Below the pieces are notes generated by a model. That model was not told the DNA's origin, did not search any database, and was given only the letters and a program-made list of their open reading frames with translations. A stretch of DNA of 64,000 nt from Pardosa pseudoannulata (taxonomy: Eukaryota; Arthropoda; Arachnida; Araneae; Lycosidae), in NCBI GenBank assembly GCA_032207245.1, contig CM063500.1:83481757-83545756 (forward strand), in the 5' to 3' direction. This document shows, in pieces, positions 51,116-63,740 of the stretch; within the stretch, counting starts at the first letter, position 1, and every line of letters starts with the position of its first letter. The position numbers and the translations under genes are program-made.

Positions 51116-53542
51116 ATTCATGTGTAACTGGCAATGCACAAATTCTCCTTGAAAAGATGAAAGTTCAATAGATGAATAGATGACAAAAACAATTATTTAT
51201 TTCATTGGTACTTAAAGAAAATGCGTTAAAAAAATTAGAGGAATAGGTATTGGGTTCACACGCCAAACAAAACCTACGAAATTTTTTTTTAATCCAAACT
51301 AGCTTGTACTAAAAAATATGAAATCTCAACTTCAAACAAAATACCAATCAAGTCCTTCATTCTATAACGTCTGAAACGGGATAATATTCATTTACTGATT
51401 AATTGGAATGCTTGAATCGGGATGTCACCAATATCACAATATTTTGTTAAGCATATTTATTGTCGGTTTAACATTTTTTAATTAGTAGTTTAAACTAAAT
51501 TTCCCTTTTTTTTAACAAACATGATGCGTCTAGGAACTATAAATGTTATTTAATTTTGGATTCATGTTTTTTAAACTGGCAATGCACTAATTCTATAGAT
51601 GTAGTAATTGTTCATAGATGCAAATACTTAAAAATTTATTTAAAGTACTTAAGCAAACTTAAAGATGCGTTAAAAAAATTAGAGGAATAGGTATTGGGTT
51701 CACACGTCAAACAAAACTTACGAAATTTAATTTTAATCCAAACTAGCTTGTACTAAAAAATATGAAATCTCAACTTCAAACAAAAATACCAATCAAGTCC
51801 TTCATTCTATAACGTCTGAAACGGGATAATATTCATTTACTGATTAATTGGGAATGCTTGAATCGGGATATCACCAATATCACAATATTTCGTTAGGAAT
51901 ATTTATTGTCGGTTTAATGTTTTTTAATTTGTAATTTAAACCAAATCTCCCCTTTTTTTAACAAACATGATGTGTCTGGGAAATGTAAGTCTCGTTTAAT
52001 TTTGGATTCCTGTTTTTTAAACATCAACTGATAATGTGCTATAGGTATAGTAATTTTTCATCAACCGGCAAATACTTAAAAAGATACTTAAAGAAATGCG
52101 ATAAAAAGTGAGAGGAGAACGTTTTGGGTAAACGCGTCAAACAAAAGCTACAAAATTCGTTTTTAATCCAAACTAGTTTGTACTACATAATAGGAAATCA
52201 CAACCTCAAACAAAAATACCAATCAAGTCCTTCATTCCACAATGTCTGAAACGGGATAGTATTCATTTACTGATTAATTGGAAACGCTTGAATCGGGACG
52301 TCACCGATATCACAATATTTTGTTAGGCATGTTTATAGTCTGTTTAACATTTTTTTAATTTGTAATTTAAACCAAATTTCCTTTTTTTTTAACAAACATG
52401 ATGTGTCTGGGAACTATACGTCTTATTTAATTTTGGATTCTGTTTTTTAAACATCAACTGCTAATGTGCTATAGGTGTAGTAATTTTTCATCAACCGGCA
52501 AATACTTAGAAAGATACTTAAAGTCCTTAAGAGGTACTTAAAGAGATTCGATAAAAAGTGAGAGGAGGAGGTTTTGGGTAAGCGCTCAAACAAAAACTAC
52601 AAAATTCATTTTTAGTCCAAACTAGTTTATACTACAGAATAGTAAATCACAACCTCAAACGAAAATAACCAAGCAAGTCCTTCATTCCACAACGTCTGAA
52701 ACGGGATAATATTCATTTACTGATTAATTGGAAACGCTTGAATCGGGACGTCACCGATATCACAATATTTTGTTAGGCATGTTTATAGTCTGTTTAACAT
52801 TTTTTTAATTTGTAATTTAAACCAAATTTCCTTTTTTTTTTAACAAACATGATGTGTCTGGGAACTATACGTCTTATTTAATTTTGGATTCTGTTTTTTA
52901 AACATCAACTGCTAATGTGCTATAGGTGTAGTAATTTTTCATCAACCGGCAAATACTTAGAAAGATACTTAAAGTCCTTAAGAGGTACTTAAAGAGATTC
53001 GATAAAAAGTGAGAGGAGGAGGTTTTGGGTAAACGCGTCAAACAAAAACTATAAAATTTAATTTTAATCCAAACTAGTTTGTACTACAGAATAGGAAATT
53101 ACAACCTCAAACGAAAATACCAAGCAAGTCTTTCATTCCATAACGTCCGAAACGGAATAATATTCATTTACTGATTAATTGCAAACGCTTGAATCAGGAT
53201 ATCACCTGATATCACAATGTTAGGCATGTTTATAGTCGGTTTAACATTTTTTAATTTGTAATTTAAACCAAATTTCCTTTATTTAACAAACATGATGCAA
53301 CTGGGAACTATAAGTCTTATTTAATTTTGGATTCTGTTTTTTAAACATCAACTGCTAATGTGCAATAGGTGTAGTAATTTTTCACCAACCGGCAAATACT
53401 TAAAAAATATACTTAAAGTACTTAAGTGGTACTTAAAGAGATGCAATAAAAAGTTAGAGGAGGAGGTTTGGGGTAAATGCGTCAAACAAAAGCTACGAAA
53501 TTCGTCTAGAATCCATACTAGTTTGTACTACAGAATTGGAAA

Positions 53543-53719
53543 CCGAACGCTGGCCGATGGTTAGGCCGTTGATAGTTGGAACCGGAGTTCGTGGGTTCAA
53601 ATCCCACTATGGCATGGATGTTCGTAGCCGTTCGGAATCGGCTTTAAGCAGTAGGTCCCGGTCTCATTAGCCCTCGTGTGCAAAACAGTAGACCGTAGCG
53701 CTCCAAAACAAACCAAACA
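53543..53719 (+). mobile_element. SINE carried in the satellite, copy 1
   Basis: Same SINE family as 50714, with private changes: a shortened box A region (GCTGGCCGATGGTTAGGCCG), GTTGATAGTTGG, and AAGCAGTAGGTCCC. It is flanked by ACAGAATTGGAAA on the left and ACAGAAT on the right, the trace of the original target duplication. SINE-free monomers have the single-copy site ACAGAATAGGAAATC. Confidence 0.93.
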
Positions 53720-55092
53720 GAATAGGAATTCACAACCTCAAAAGAAAATACCAAACAAGTTCCTTCATTTCCCACCATCTGAAATGGATTATCATTTACT
53801 TATTAACGGTGGAAAGCTTGAATTTATGGAAACGCTTGAATCGGGACGTCACCGATATCACAATATTTTGTTAGGCATGTTTATAGTCTGTTTAACATTT
53901 TTTTAATTTGTAATTTAAACCAAATTTCCTTTTTTTTTAACAAACATGATGTGTCCGGGAACTGTAAGTCTTATTTAAATTTTGGATTCTGTTTTTTAAA
54001 CATCAACTGCTAATGTGCTATAGGTGTAGTAATTTTTCATCAACCGGCAAATACTTAGAAAGATACTTAAAGTCCTTAAGAGGTACTTAAAGAGATTCGA
54101 TAAAAAGTGAGAGGAGGAGGTTTTGGGTAAACGCGTCAAACAAAAACTACAAAATTCATTTTTAGTCCAAACTAGTTTATACTACAGAATAGTAAATCAC
54201 AACCTCAAACGAAAATAACCAAGCAAGTCCTTCATTCCACAACGTCTGAAACGGGATAATATTCATTTACTGATTAATTGGGAACGTTTGAATCGGGATA
54301 TCACCGATATCACAATATTTTGTTAGGCATGTTTATAGTCTGTTTAACATTTTTTTAATTTGTAATTTAAACCAAATTTCCTTTTTTTTTTAACAAACAT
54401 GATGTGTCTGGGAACTATACGTCTTATTTAATTTTGGATTCTGTTTTTTAAACATCAACTGCTAATGTGCTATAGGTGTAGTAATTTTTCATCAACCGGC
54501 AAATACTTAGAAAGATACTTAAAGTCCTTAAGAGGTACTTAAAGAGATTCGATAAAAAGTGAGAGGAGGAGGTTTTGGGTAAACGCGTCAAACAAAAACT
54601 ATAAAATTTAATTTTTAATCCAAACTAGTTTGTACTACAGAATAGGAAATTACAACCTCAAACGAAAATACCAAGCAAGTCTTTCATTCCATAACGTCCG
54701 AAACGGAATAATATTCATTTACTGATTAATTGCAAACGCTTGAATCAGGATATCACTGATATCACAATGTTAGGCATGTTTATAGTCGGTTTAACATTTT
54801 TTAATTTGTAATTTAAACCAAATTTCCTTTATTTAACAAACATGATGCAACTGGGAACTATAAGTCTTATTTAATTTTGGATTCTGGTTTTTTAAACATC
54901 AACTGCTAATGTGCTATAGGTGTAGTAATTTTTCATCAACCGGCAAATACTTAGAAAGATACTTAAAGTCCTTAAGAGGTACTTAAAGAGATTCGATAAA
55001 AAGTGAGAGGAGGAGGTTTTGGGTAAACGCGTCAAACAAAAACTGCAAAATTCGTTTTGAATCCAAACTAGTTTGTACTACAGAATAGGAAA

Positions 55093-55269
55093 CCGAACGC
55101 TGGCCGATGGTTAGGCCGTTGATAGTTGGAACCGGAGTTTGTGAGTTCAAATCCCACTATGGCATGGATGTTCGTAGCCGTTCGGAATCGGCTTTAAGCA
55201 GTAGGTCCCGGGCTCATTAACCCTCGTGTGCAAAACAGTAGACCGTAGCGCTCCAAAACAAACCAAACA
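55093..55269 (+). mobile_element. SINE carried in the satellite, copy 2
   Basis: It shares all private changes and both junctions with copy 1. The right flank keeps ACAGAATTGGAAATCAC, so the 13-bp target duplication ACAGAATWGGAAA is visible on both sides. A few point differences (GTGAGTTC, GGGCTCATTAACCC) arose after amplification. Confidence 0.93.
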
Positions 55270-56619
55270 GAATTGGAAATCACAAAATCAAAATAAAATA
55301 CCAAGCAAGTTCCATCGTTTCCCACCATCTGAAATGGATTATCATTTACTGATTAATTGGAAACGCTTGAATCGGGACGTCACCGATATCACAATATTTT
55401 GTTAGGCATGTTTATAGTCTGTTTAACATTTTTTTAATTTGTAATTTAAACCAAATTTCCTTTTTTTTTAACAAACATGATGTGTCTGGGAACTATACGT
55501 CTTATTTAATTTTGGATTCTGTTTTTTAAACATCAACTGCTAATGTGCTATAGGTGTAGTAATTTTTCATCAACCGGCAAATACTTAGAAAGATACTTAA
55601 AGTCCTTAAGAGGTACTTAAAGAGATTCGATAAAAAGTGAGAGGAGGAGGTTTTGGGTAAGCGCCTCAAACAAAAACTACAAAATTCATTTTTAGTCCAA
55701 ACTAGTTTATACTACAGAATAGTAAATCACAACCTCAAACGAAAATAACCAAGCAAGTCCTTCATTCCACAACGTCTGAAACGGGATAATATTCATTTAC
55801 TGATTAATTGGGAACGTTTGAATCGGGATATCACCGATATCACAATATTTTGTTAGGCATGTTTATAGTCTGTTTAACATTTTTTTAATTTGTAATTTAA
55901 ACCAAATTTCCTTTTTTTTTTAACAAACATGATGTGTCTGGGAACTATACGTCTTATTTAATTTTGGATACCATTTTTTAAACATCAACTGCTAATGTGC
56001 TAGGTGTAGTAATTTTTCATCAACCGGCAAATACTTAAAAATATACTTAAAGTACTTAAGTGGTACTTAAAGAGATGCAATAAAAAGTGAGAGGAGGAGG
56101 TTTTGGGTAAACGCGTCAAACAAAAACTATAAAATTTAATTTTAATCCAAACTAGTTTGTACTACAGAATAGGAAATTACAACCTCAAACGAAAATACCA
56201 AGCAAGTCTTTCATTCCATAACGTCCGAAACGGAATAATATTCATTTACTGATTAATTGCAAACGCTTGAATCAGGATATCACTGATATCACAATGTTAG
56301 GCATGTTTATAGTCGGTTTAACATTTTTTAATTTGTAATTTAAACCAAATTTCCTTTATTTAACAAACATGATGCAACTGGTAACTGTAAGTCTTATCTA
56401 ATTTTGGATACCATTTTTTAAACATCAACTGCTAATGTGCAATAGGTGTAGTAATTTTTCACCAACCGGCAAATACTTAAAAAATATACTTAAAGTACTT
56501 AAGTGGTACTTAAAGAGATGCAATAAAAAGTTAGAGGAGGAGGTTTGGGGTAAATGCGTCAAACAAAAGCTACGAAATTCGTCTAGAATCCATACTAGTT
56601 TGTACTACAGAATTGGAAA

Positions 56620-56797
56620 CCGAACGCTGGCCGATGGTTAGGCCGTTGATAGTTGGAACCGGAGTTGCTGGGTTCAAATCCCACTATGGCATGGATGTTC
56701 GTAGCCGTTCGGAATCGGCTTTAAGCAGTAGGTCCCGGTCTCATTAGCCCTCGTGTGCAAAACAGTAGACCGTAGCGCTCCAAAACAAACCAAACAG
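56620..56797 (+). mobile_element. SINE carried in the satellite, copy 3
   Basis: Same private changes and same junctions as copies 1 and 2. It has GAGTTGCTGGGTTC where copy 1 has GAGTTCGTGGGTTC. Copied with the satellite, not inserted independently. Confidence 0.93.
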
Positions 56798-57234
56798 AAT
56801 TGGAAATCACAAAATCAAAATAAAATACCAAGCAAGTTCCATCGTTTCCCACCATCTGAAATGGATTATCATTTACTGATTAACGGTGGAAAGCTTGAAT
56901 TTATGGAAACGCTTGAATCGGGATATCACCGATATCACAATATTTTGTTAGGCATGTTTATAGTTGGTTTAACATTTTTTAATTTGTAATGTAAACCAAA
57001 TTTCCTTTTTTATTAACAAACGTAATGTGTCCGGGAACTGTAAGTCTTATTTAATTTTGGATTCTGTTTTTTAAACATCAACTGCTAATGTGCTATAGGT
57101 GTAGTAATTTTTCATCAACCGGCAAATACTTAGAAAGATACTTAAAGTCCTTAAGAGGTACTTAAAGAGATTCGATAAAAAGTGAGAGGAGGAGGTTTTG
57201 GGTAAACGCGTCAAACAAAAACTAAGTAGGTAAA

Positions 57235-57403
57235 GTTTGGGAGCGCTACGGTCTACTTTTTGCAACTCGAGGGCTAATGAGACCGGGACCTACTGCTTAA
57301 AGCCGATTCCGAACGGCTACGAACATCCATGCCATAGTGGGATTCGAACCATCGCACTCTGGTTCCGGAGGCCAGCACCCTAACCATTCGACCATCGTTC
57401 GGC
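57235..57403 (-). mobile_element. SINE in the satellite, independent insertion
   Basis: Opposite orientation to the other three. It lacks their private box A deletion and sits at a different place in the monomer, next to CAAACAAAAACTA. It keeps the full body (GCCGTTCGGAATCGGCTTTA on the minus strand). It is therefore a separate insertion. Confidence 0.9.
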
Positions 57404-57765
57404 CAAACCAAATGAAAAAATCGCTTTTAATCCAAACTAGTTTGTACTACAGAATAGGAAATCACAACCTCAAAAGAAAAAACCAAGCAAGTTCCTTCAT
57501 TTCCCACCATCTGAAATGGATTATCATTTACTGATTAATTGGAAACGCTTGAATCAGGATATCACCGATATCACAATATTTTGTTAGGCATGTGTATACT
57601 CGGTTTAACATTTTAAATTTGTAATTTAAATAAAATTTCCTTTTTTTAACAAACATGATGTGTCTGGGAACTGTAAGTCTCGTTTAACTTTGGATCCTAT
57701 TTTTTAAATATGAACTTCTAATGTGCTGAAGGTGTAGTAATTTTTCATCAATCACCAAATAAATT

Positions 57766-58253
57766 ATTTTCAGTCTATCTATAGAGACAGGCTAAAACAA
57801 TTAAAGAAATTAACAATATAGCACAAAGAAAAGGGATTATCAGTGTCAGTAGTTTGAATTCGCCTTGAAGCAAAAATAATTACTAAACAACAAAGTGGGA
57901 TCAAAAACTTTGTTGGAAAACGGATGTTCCGATGAACTTTCAATTTCTTTAAGCAAATTACAGTGTGGTGAGTAAACACCAACAGGCCTTATAAAATGAA
58001 CTTCCATTAAAGGGATTATCAGAGTCAGCAGTTAGAATTCACCTTGAAGCAAAAAATTACTAAACAAATGAGGATCAAGGACTCTGTTAGAGAACGAATG
58101 TTCCCGAAACATCTGAGGATCAGTTATTACGTGTGCGGCATATAAGTCAGGTGATTTATTTACTTGAAATAACGATAATCAAAATAGCTAATATTTATTG
58201 GCTCAAATTATGCACGTAGCACGTAGCATGCACGTAGAATTGAAATCTCTATC
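57766..58253. repeat. ~1-kb repeat, copy 1, left part
   Basis: GGATTATCAGTGTCAGYAGT-type blocks at about 57832 and 58013 and TTATTGGCTCAAATTA near 58196 match the copy at 61712-62740. The repeat is cut at 58253 by the hAT-like element and resumes at 61154. Confidence 0.8.
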
Positions 58254-61153
58254 CAGGACCTGATTATCACATAGGCACTTGGGGCACGTGCCCTGGGCAC
58301 GAAAATTTACTAATTTTACTAATTTACTAATGCACTAATTGTTATATATTGCTGCTTACTTAATGACTTTTTTTGCCAGCTGTATATTACTACTGCTTTA
58401 GTTAATGCTTTTTGTATGCATATCTTCTTGCATTCATCTCTTGGTGAAATTTATAATTTTTTCCTTTGTTTATCATTTTATAATGAGGTTATTATAATTT
58501 GCAGTAGTTGATATCAATTTCTGTGCTTAAATTTTACCTGCAAAATATTTAGTGCTCATAAATTTCAATTGGAATAGACTTCTGAATACTATGAAAGAAT
58601 TTAACATTCCTGAAAAGCTTGTTAATCTGGTAGCTTTGACTTTAACACAGACCAAAGTAAGAATTAAGGTACAAAACAGCTTATCAGAACCTATTACTAT
58701 CATGAATGCTCTAAGACAAGGGGATGCCCTGGCTTGTCTTCTCTTTAACCTTGCTCTGGAGAAAATAGTTAGAGGTGCAAATTTAAATTCTAGAGGAACC
58801 ATTTTCAACAAATCTGTACAATTGCTTGCATATGAAGATGATATTGATGTTATAGCCCGGACATTAGATGCACTAAAACAAGCATTTATTTCTCTAGAAA
58901 CTGAGGCCAAAAAGATGAATTTGAGCATTAGTGAAACTAAAACCAAATATATGCCTTGTTTAAAATCAGAATATAATCACTCCTTCTTAGAAATAGGCAG
59001 TTATAAATTTGAGACTGTAAAGCAGTTTATATACCTAGGTTCGGAAATTAATACACAAAATAATATATCTGTTGAAATTCATAGCAGAATTACGGCTGCT
59101 AATCGATGTTTTTTTTTTTTTGGATTAAAGAAATATTTAAAGTCTAAGTACATTAAAAGATTGACTAAAATAATATTGTATAAATGCCTAATAAGACCTG
59201 TTTTGACTTACTCAGCTGAAACCTGGGCATTGACAGAAAGAGACAAGGAAACCCTAGCAGTTTTTGAGAGAAAAATATTGAGAAGTATTTTGGGGGAATT
59301 AATGTAAATGGTATATGGAGAAGAAGAACAAATATTGAATTATACAGAACATTTAAAAACCAGATATAATTAATTTTATTAGCTTACAAAGATTAAAATG
59401 GGCCGGACACCTAGTTCGACTTAATGGCAATAGATCCACAAAAAAGTTTTTACGGCCAAACTAATAGGAACCCGAATGAGAGGACGACCAAAACTTAGAT
59501 GGTTGGACTGCATTAAGAAAGACATAAGATCCTTGAAATTTTCAAATTGGAAATCCAGAACCAAAGATAGGACTGCCTGGTATGGAATTCTAGAGAAGGC
59601 TAAGGCCCATCCTGGGCTGTCATGCCACTGAGGAAGGAAGTAAATTTCAATCAATATCTTTGACATTATTTTATACATAACAGTTGAATTTTATATAAAT
59701 GTCATTGCAGTAATTTCATTTCCCTCGTGATATCTTGTTCATTTGAACTTCTTTAGTATAATTTTTAATCCACATGCACAATTCCCCTTTCGTTAAGTTT
59801 TAATAAATTATTGTACGACGTAATTTTGTTTGTCGTGAACTATATTGTTTCCTATTTACTTTAATTTTACTGTTATTTACCTGATAATTAATTCCCTCAA
59901 CGAACCTGGTGCTCTTTTATTATGGGTTATTGCATATTTATAAAGACAGATTTTAGCAAAATATCACTACAAAACCATTAATCATCTCATCAGTTTAATT
60001 ATTTTTAATTCTTTATTAATATTTATTTTCTGCAAAGAGCTTATGAGTATTATAAGTTAGAAAATAAAAAAATTGGGTCACTTTAGGTCCTTAAAAAGTC
60101 CTTAATATTAGCATGGACTAAACAGAAATAATAATGATTATCTAAGAGATTGGGTTTTAAATGATGAAAATTTTATGCGATTGTGTTTTTCTTCCTTTAT
60201 TAAGAAGCAATTTTTATACTAAATATAAAATATACTAAAAATTTAATTAGGTAAATAATTTTGTTAACATTATATTATTTTAGATAAAAATGAATATTAT
60301 GTTAAAAGGACAACTATGTTAAAGTGAAATTTATTATCATTTGTTTTATGTGAAACATTGATTTGTTTTTCTAAATTATCCATGATAAAACAATATAAAA
60401 ATCTTTTCTGAAAGTAGTATAATCTCCTATATCATATATTATTTATATATATGTAAATAATATATATATATAAATTTATATATATTTTTATATATATTTA
60501 CAGATATATATAATTTTAAATATATTATTTATTTTATATTATTTTATATATATATATAAATTCTATTTATTACATTATTATATAAATTTTAATATAAATA
60601 TATGTTATTAATATATTTAAATTTATATATATATTTTAAATATATAAAAATTATATACTTATATGCATATTTTCTATATTTGCACATATATATTTATATA
60701 TATAGACATATATATATTTATACTTTTATAAAATATATACATTTTATATATTATAACATATTTGCTTTTATATATTACATAGATACATAAAACATTTATA
60801 TACATACACATAAAATAACACACACATTATATAAATAATTAATTTATATATTATTATTTATATATTTATATAACTGTATATATATATATAAAATATTAAA
60901 ACTTCAAAAAATAATATCGCATTTTTTAAAAGTCTTGGTGTACAATTATTTATATGTTAATAAAGGAAAATTGCATTTTTGATTTTGAATATTACTTTAA
61001 TGCTAATTTCTTAAATCTGCTTGCTAAATCAATGTTATAATTTTTATATGACTATAAAGATGATAATAACTTGTCGATATAAATTTGCATGGGGGTGGAG
61101 GGCACAAAAATTGGATTGTGCCCTGGGCACAAAAGTATCTTAGTCGGGACCTG
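58254..61153. mobile_element. hAT-like element, 2.9 kb, with 8-bp target duplication
   Basis: TCTCTATC lies directly outside both ends (58246-58253 and 61154-61161). The ends CAGGACCTGATTATC and, reversed, CAGGTCCCGACTAAG match at 11 of 15 positions. Eight-base duplications and CAGG-type ends are typical of hAT. Both ends carry a sub-terminal GTGCCCTGGGCAC motif (about 58287 and 61117). No hAT transposase was recognised. The interior holds a dead non-LTR reverse transcriptase and about 1.4 kb of AT-rich low-complexity DNA (59640-61080). The second repeat copy keeps the empty site near 62013. Confidence 0.85.
58552..59631 (+). pseudogene. Non-LTR retrotransposon reverse transcriptase, 5'-truncated and frameshifted
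   Basis: The first frame (251 codons, to a TAA at 59305-59307) covers the palm and thumb of an RT: FNIPEKLVNLVALTLTQTK, then LRQGDALACLLFNLALEKI (the RQG...LLFN motif), then LLAYEDDIDVIARTLDAL. The catalytic box is YEDD instead of the usual YADD; both aspartates remain. VKQFIYLGSEI and PVLTYSAETWALTERD follow. After the stop the family's C-terminus continues in shifted frames: WAGHLVRLNGN (+1), then RGRPKLRWLDCI (back to the first frame), ending EKAKAHPGLSCH and a stop. Upstream endonuclease and fingers are absent. The style fits RTE-like elements, but the clade is inferred, not proven. It lies inside the hAT-like element. Confidence 0.85.
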
Positions 61154-62740
61154 TCTCTATCTTCAATATTTCAAAAGTTATTATGTATATGATTTTATTT
61201 ATTTGTGCCTTTTTATCCCCCCAGTACAATTCATCCCACGAACTTCCATTATTAACAATACCTGAAAAGAGCTCAGGTATTGTTAACTGGGGGGGGTGAC
61301 CGGCAGCGGTAATATCCATCATATTCAAATTATTCATTGCGTAGTTATTTCTTTATTGTAAAAACAAAAATTTATACAATTCCTTTATTCATCATCTTTA
61401 ACACGTCAGGGTAGGTTACTTAGATAAGGTGTAAATAAATAAATATATACTTTATTTACTCAGTTTTAAAACTAATAAAACAGTAAAAATTCAAAATTAT
61501 TCTCTACAAATAGTAGGTTATTGTTTATTTATAATTTATCCATTTATTTTTAAATTGACTTAAAACCAACTTAATATGAATAATTGGATATATTTTCGTT
61601 GTATTGCTAAACACGTCTGACATCTGACGGAGTAATGTAAATATGTCCGTAAAACCGAAAATATGAGATATGCTTTACATATTTGTATTTTTGAGTATTT
61701 TTGAGTGAAAAGAGATTATCAGTATCGACAGTTAGAATTTAATTTGAAGCAAAATTATTAATAAAAAGGGATTCAAAACTTTGTTGGAGGATGGATGATT
61801 CAATGAACTTTTGTTTGTGCCAATTATCATACGTTCGGAGTATACACCAGCTCTATTTACCACATGAACTTCCATTTTTTAATATCAGTTATCTCGTGTA
61901 CGATGTTATTCCGGAACGGTTTATCTATATGCGATAATCAAAATAAAATCATCGATTTTTTATTGGCTCAAATTATTTTACAAATCTTTCTAAACGTGCA
62001 TGCAAAATTTTAAATCTATATCTTTAATATTTCAAATGTTAGTTACATATATGATTTTATTATACGTGCCTTTTTTAAGGAATGAAATTTTAAGTGATTT
62101 TTTTTCTGTACGTTTGTTATCCATTAAATCCCATACATTAAAATCTGGTTTGGACACAATACGAATTCCTTGTACGTTCACTAAATTATGCTATTTTTAT
62201 TTTGATTGTATAAGGAGCCGAGAGATTTATAATTTGTACATTTTCTTTAAAATTTTGTACAATGTTTATGAAGGTAACGGACATGCCTGAGATGAGCTCA
62301 GGTATTGTTAACTGGGGGTGACCGGCAGCGGTAATATCCATCATATTCAGATTATTCATTGCATAGTTATTTTGTTATAAAACAAAATTTTACACGTTTA
62401 CAATACTTCATTTACTAATCATATTTAACACTTCAGGGTAGGTCACTTACATAGGGTTTAAATAAATAAATATATACTTCATTTACTCTTTTAAAACTAA
62501 CAAAACAGTAAAAGTTCAAAATTATTCTCTACAAATAGTAGGTTTTTGCTTATTTATAATTTATCTATTTATATTTAAAGAGAATTAAAAACCATTGATT
62601 CAAAAGTATATGAATAATTTGATGTATTTTCGTTGTATTGATGAACACGTCTGAAATCTCACGGAGTAATGTTAATATGTCTATAAAACCGAAAATATGA
62701 GATATGCTTTACATATTCGTGTAATTTTGAGTGATTTTAT
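61154..62740. repeat. ~1-kb repeat: rest of copy 1 and all of copy 2
   Basis: GAGCTCAGGTATTGTTAACT followed by GACCGGCAGCGGTAATATCC occurs at 61271 and 62294, about 1.02 kb apart. AAAACCGAAAATATGAGATA also recurs (about 61650 and 62685). Copy 2 has about 165 bp more before the GAGCTC block. At 62013 copy 2 reads TCTATATCTTTAATATTTC where copy 1 holds the hAT-like insertion. The plus-strand frame at 62000-62290 is in the part unique to copy 2 and has no motif. Confidence 0.85.
61252..61286. other. Perfect 14-bp hairpin
   Basis: TTAACAATACCTGA and its exact reverse complement TCAGGTATTGTTAA flank a 7-base loop. CCCCCCAGT at 61217 and ACTGGGGGGGG just after the right arm extend the symmetry around a ~27-bp insert. 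In the second repeat copy (62280) the left arm is degraded to ATGCCTGA. Confidence 0.9.
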
Positions 62741-63723
62741 GCAGCCTAAGCTATCTCTTTTAAATTATTTTCCATATTTTCACTAAAAAAGCATGTACTT
62801 ATTTTAAGTTTTATAATTTTCCATGTTTCATTTAGCATGATTTTTTTAATAACTCCAAAATAAATTTCCACAACACAATGTTTAATAATTTGGGATTAAA
62901 ATGGTGAACAATAATCTTCTCTAATCCCTAAAACTTCTGCTGATGAAATTCAATACTTGAAGTGATAAAGTTAATCAAAATATGTACAATTCCCTCTAAA
63001 AGGACGACTTTTTAAATAAATGTCTTAAAAAAATATTCAAATACCGATATCGGATTCTGAACTTACCCCAAAACTTCCGAGTCTCTTGTCGTAATTTAAA
63101 TTGATTTCCGAAGTATCTAGAATGTCCAATAGATGGCGTTAGAGGTACAATTGTCCAAACTTACCACTGAGTAGCAAACCGGAGTTTTTTCTCTTTATAT
63201 ATGTTTCGTTTGTCGTTCATTCGTTAAAAAATTACTTTAAATCACTAATTGGTAAAATATCACACATAAAAAAATAATGTTTGTAAATTAATGTAACTTT
63301 TTAGTTGATAAATCTTGATTTTTGCTTTGCAGTTCTTACAAAGAAAATATTTCGTTATGAAATAAAATAATTAGCTCATTATCACTATACAAGCTTTATA
63401 ATAATTGTACCTTCAATATACAGGGTTATCGAAATTGAATCATTTGATTTCGAACTCTTCCGCAATTTTTAAATAATTCATGATGTAGTAATAGAAGATT
63501 TAACTTAGCACTAATTCAGTATTTATTTAGATAAATTATGTTCCTACATATGTTGAAGGTAAGTTGTTAATTTTTGGTTTAAGTAAAAACTGTATAATTG
63601 TTCATTTATTTATTTCTTTATCCCCAAATATTCTGATCGTGTTTAGTATTATTCATGTTAGAGTTCCAAATAACAAGAAAATCGTTCTTTCCCTATTAGT
63701 GATGGTATGATAAAATATTTGAT
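62741..63723. other. Unassigned AT-rich DNA
   Basis: No gene, RNA or repeat was recognised. 63120-63150 is slightly GC-richer. Confidence 0.35.
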
Positions 63724-63740
63724 CCTATTAAGGTGCCGGC

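Larger units (their letters stand above)
51125..57765. repeat. ~445-bp satellite, about 13 monomers, with SINE-containing 1.54-kb higher-order unit
   Basis: The anchor AACAAACATGATG recurs at 51518, 51960, 52391, 52842, 53285, 53939, 54392, 54835, 55470, 55922, 56362, 57015 (variant) and 57648. Normal steps are 431-453 bp; the four steps of 633-654 bp each contain a SINE. Conserved blocks include GATATCACCGATATCACAAT and TACTGATTAATTG. The positions of SINE-bearing monomers (53543, 55093 and 56620) show a repeating three-monomer unit. The 3077-bp offset pair (53358 / 56435) is nearly identical. Confidence 0.95.

Noticed and set aside
62000..62290. 96-codon plus-strand frame
   Set aside because: It spans the pre-insertion site region of a non-coding repeat and is not open in the other copy.
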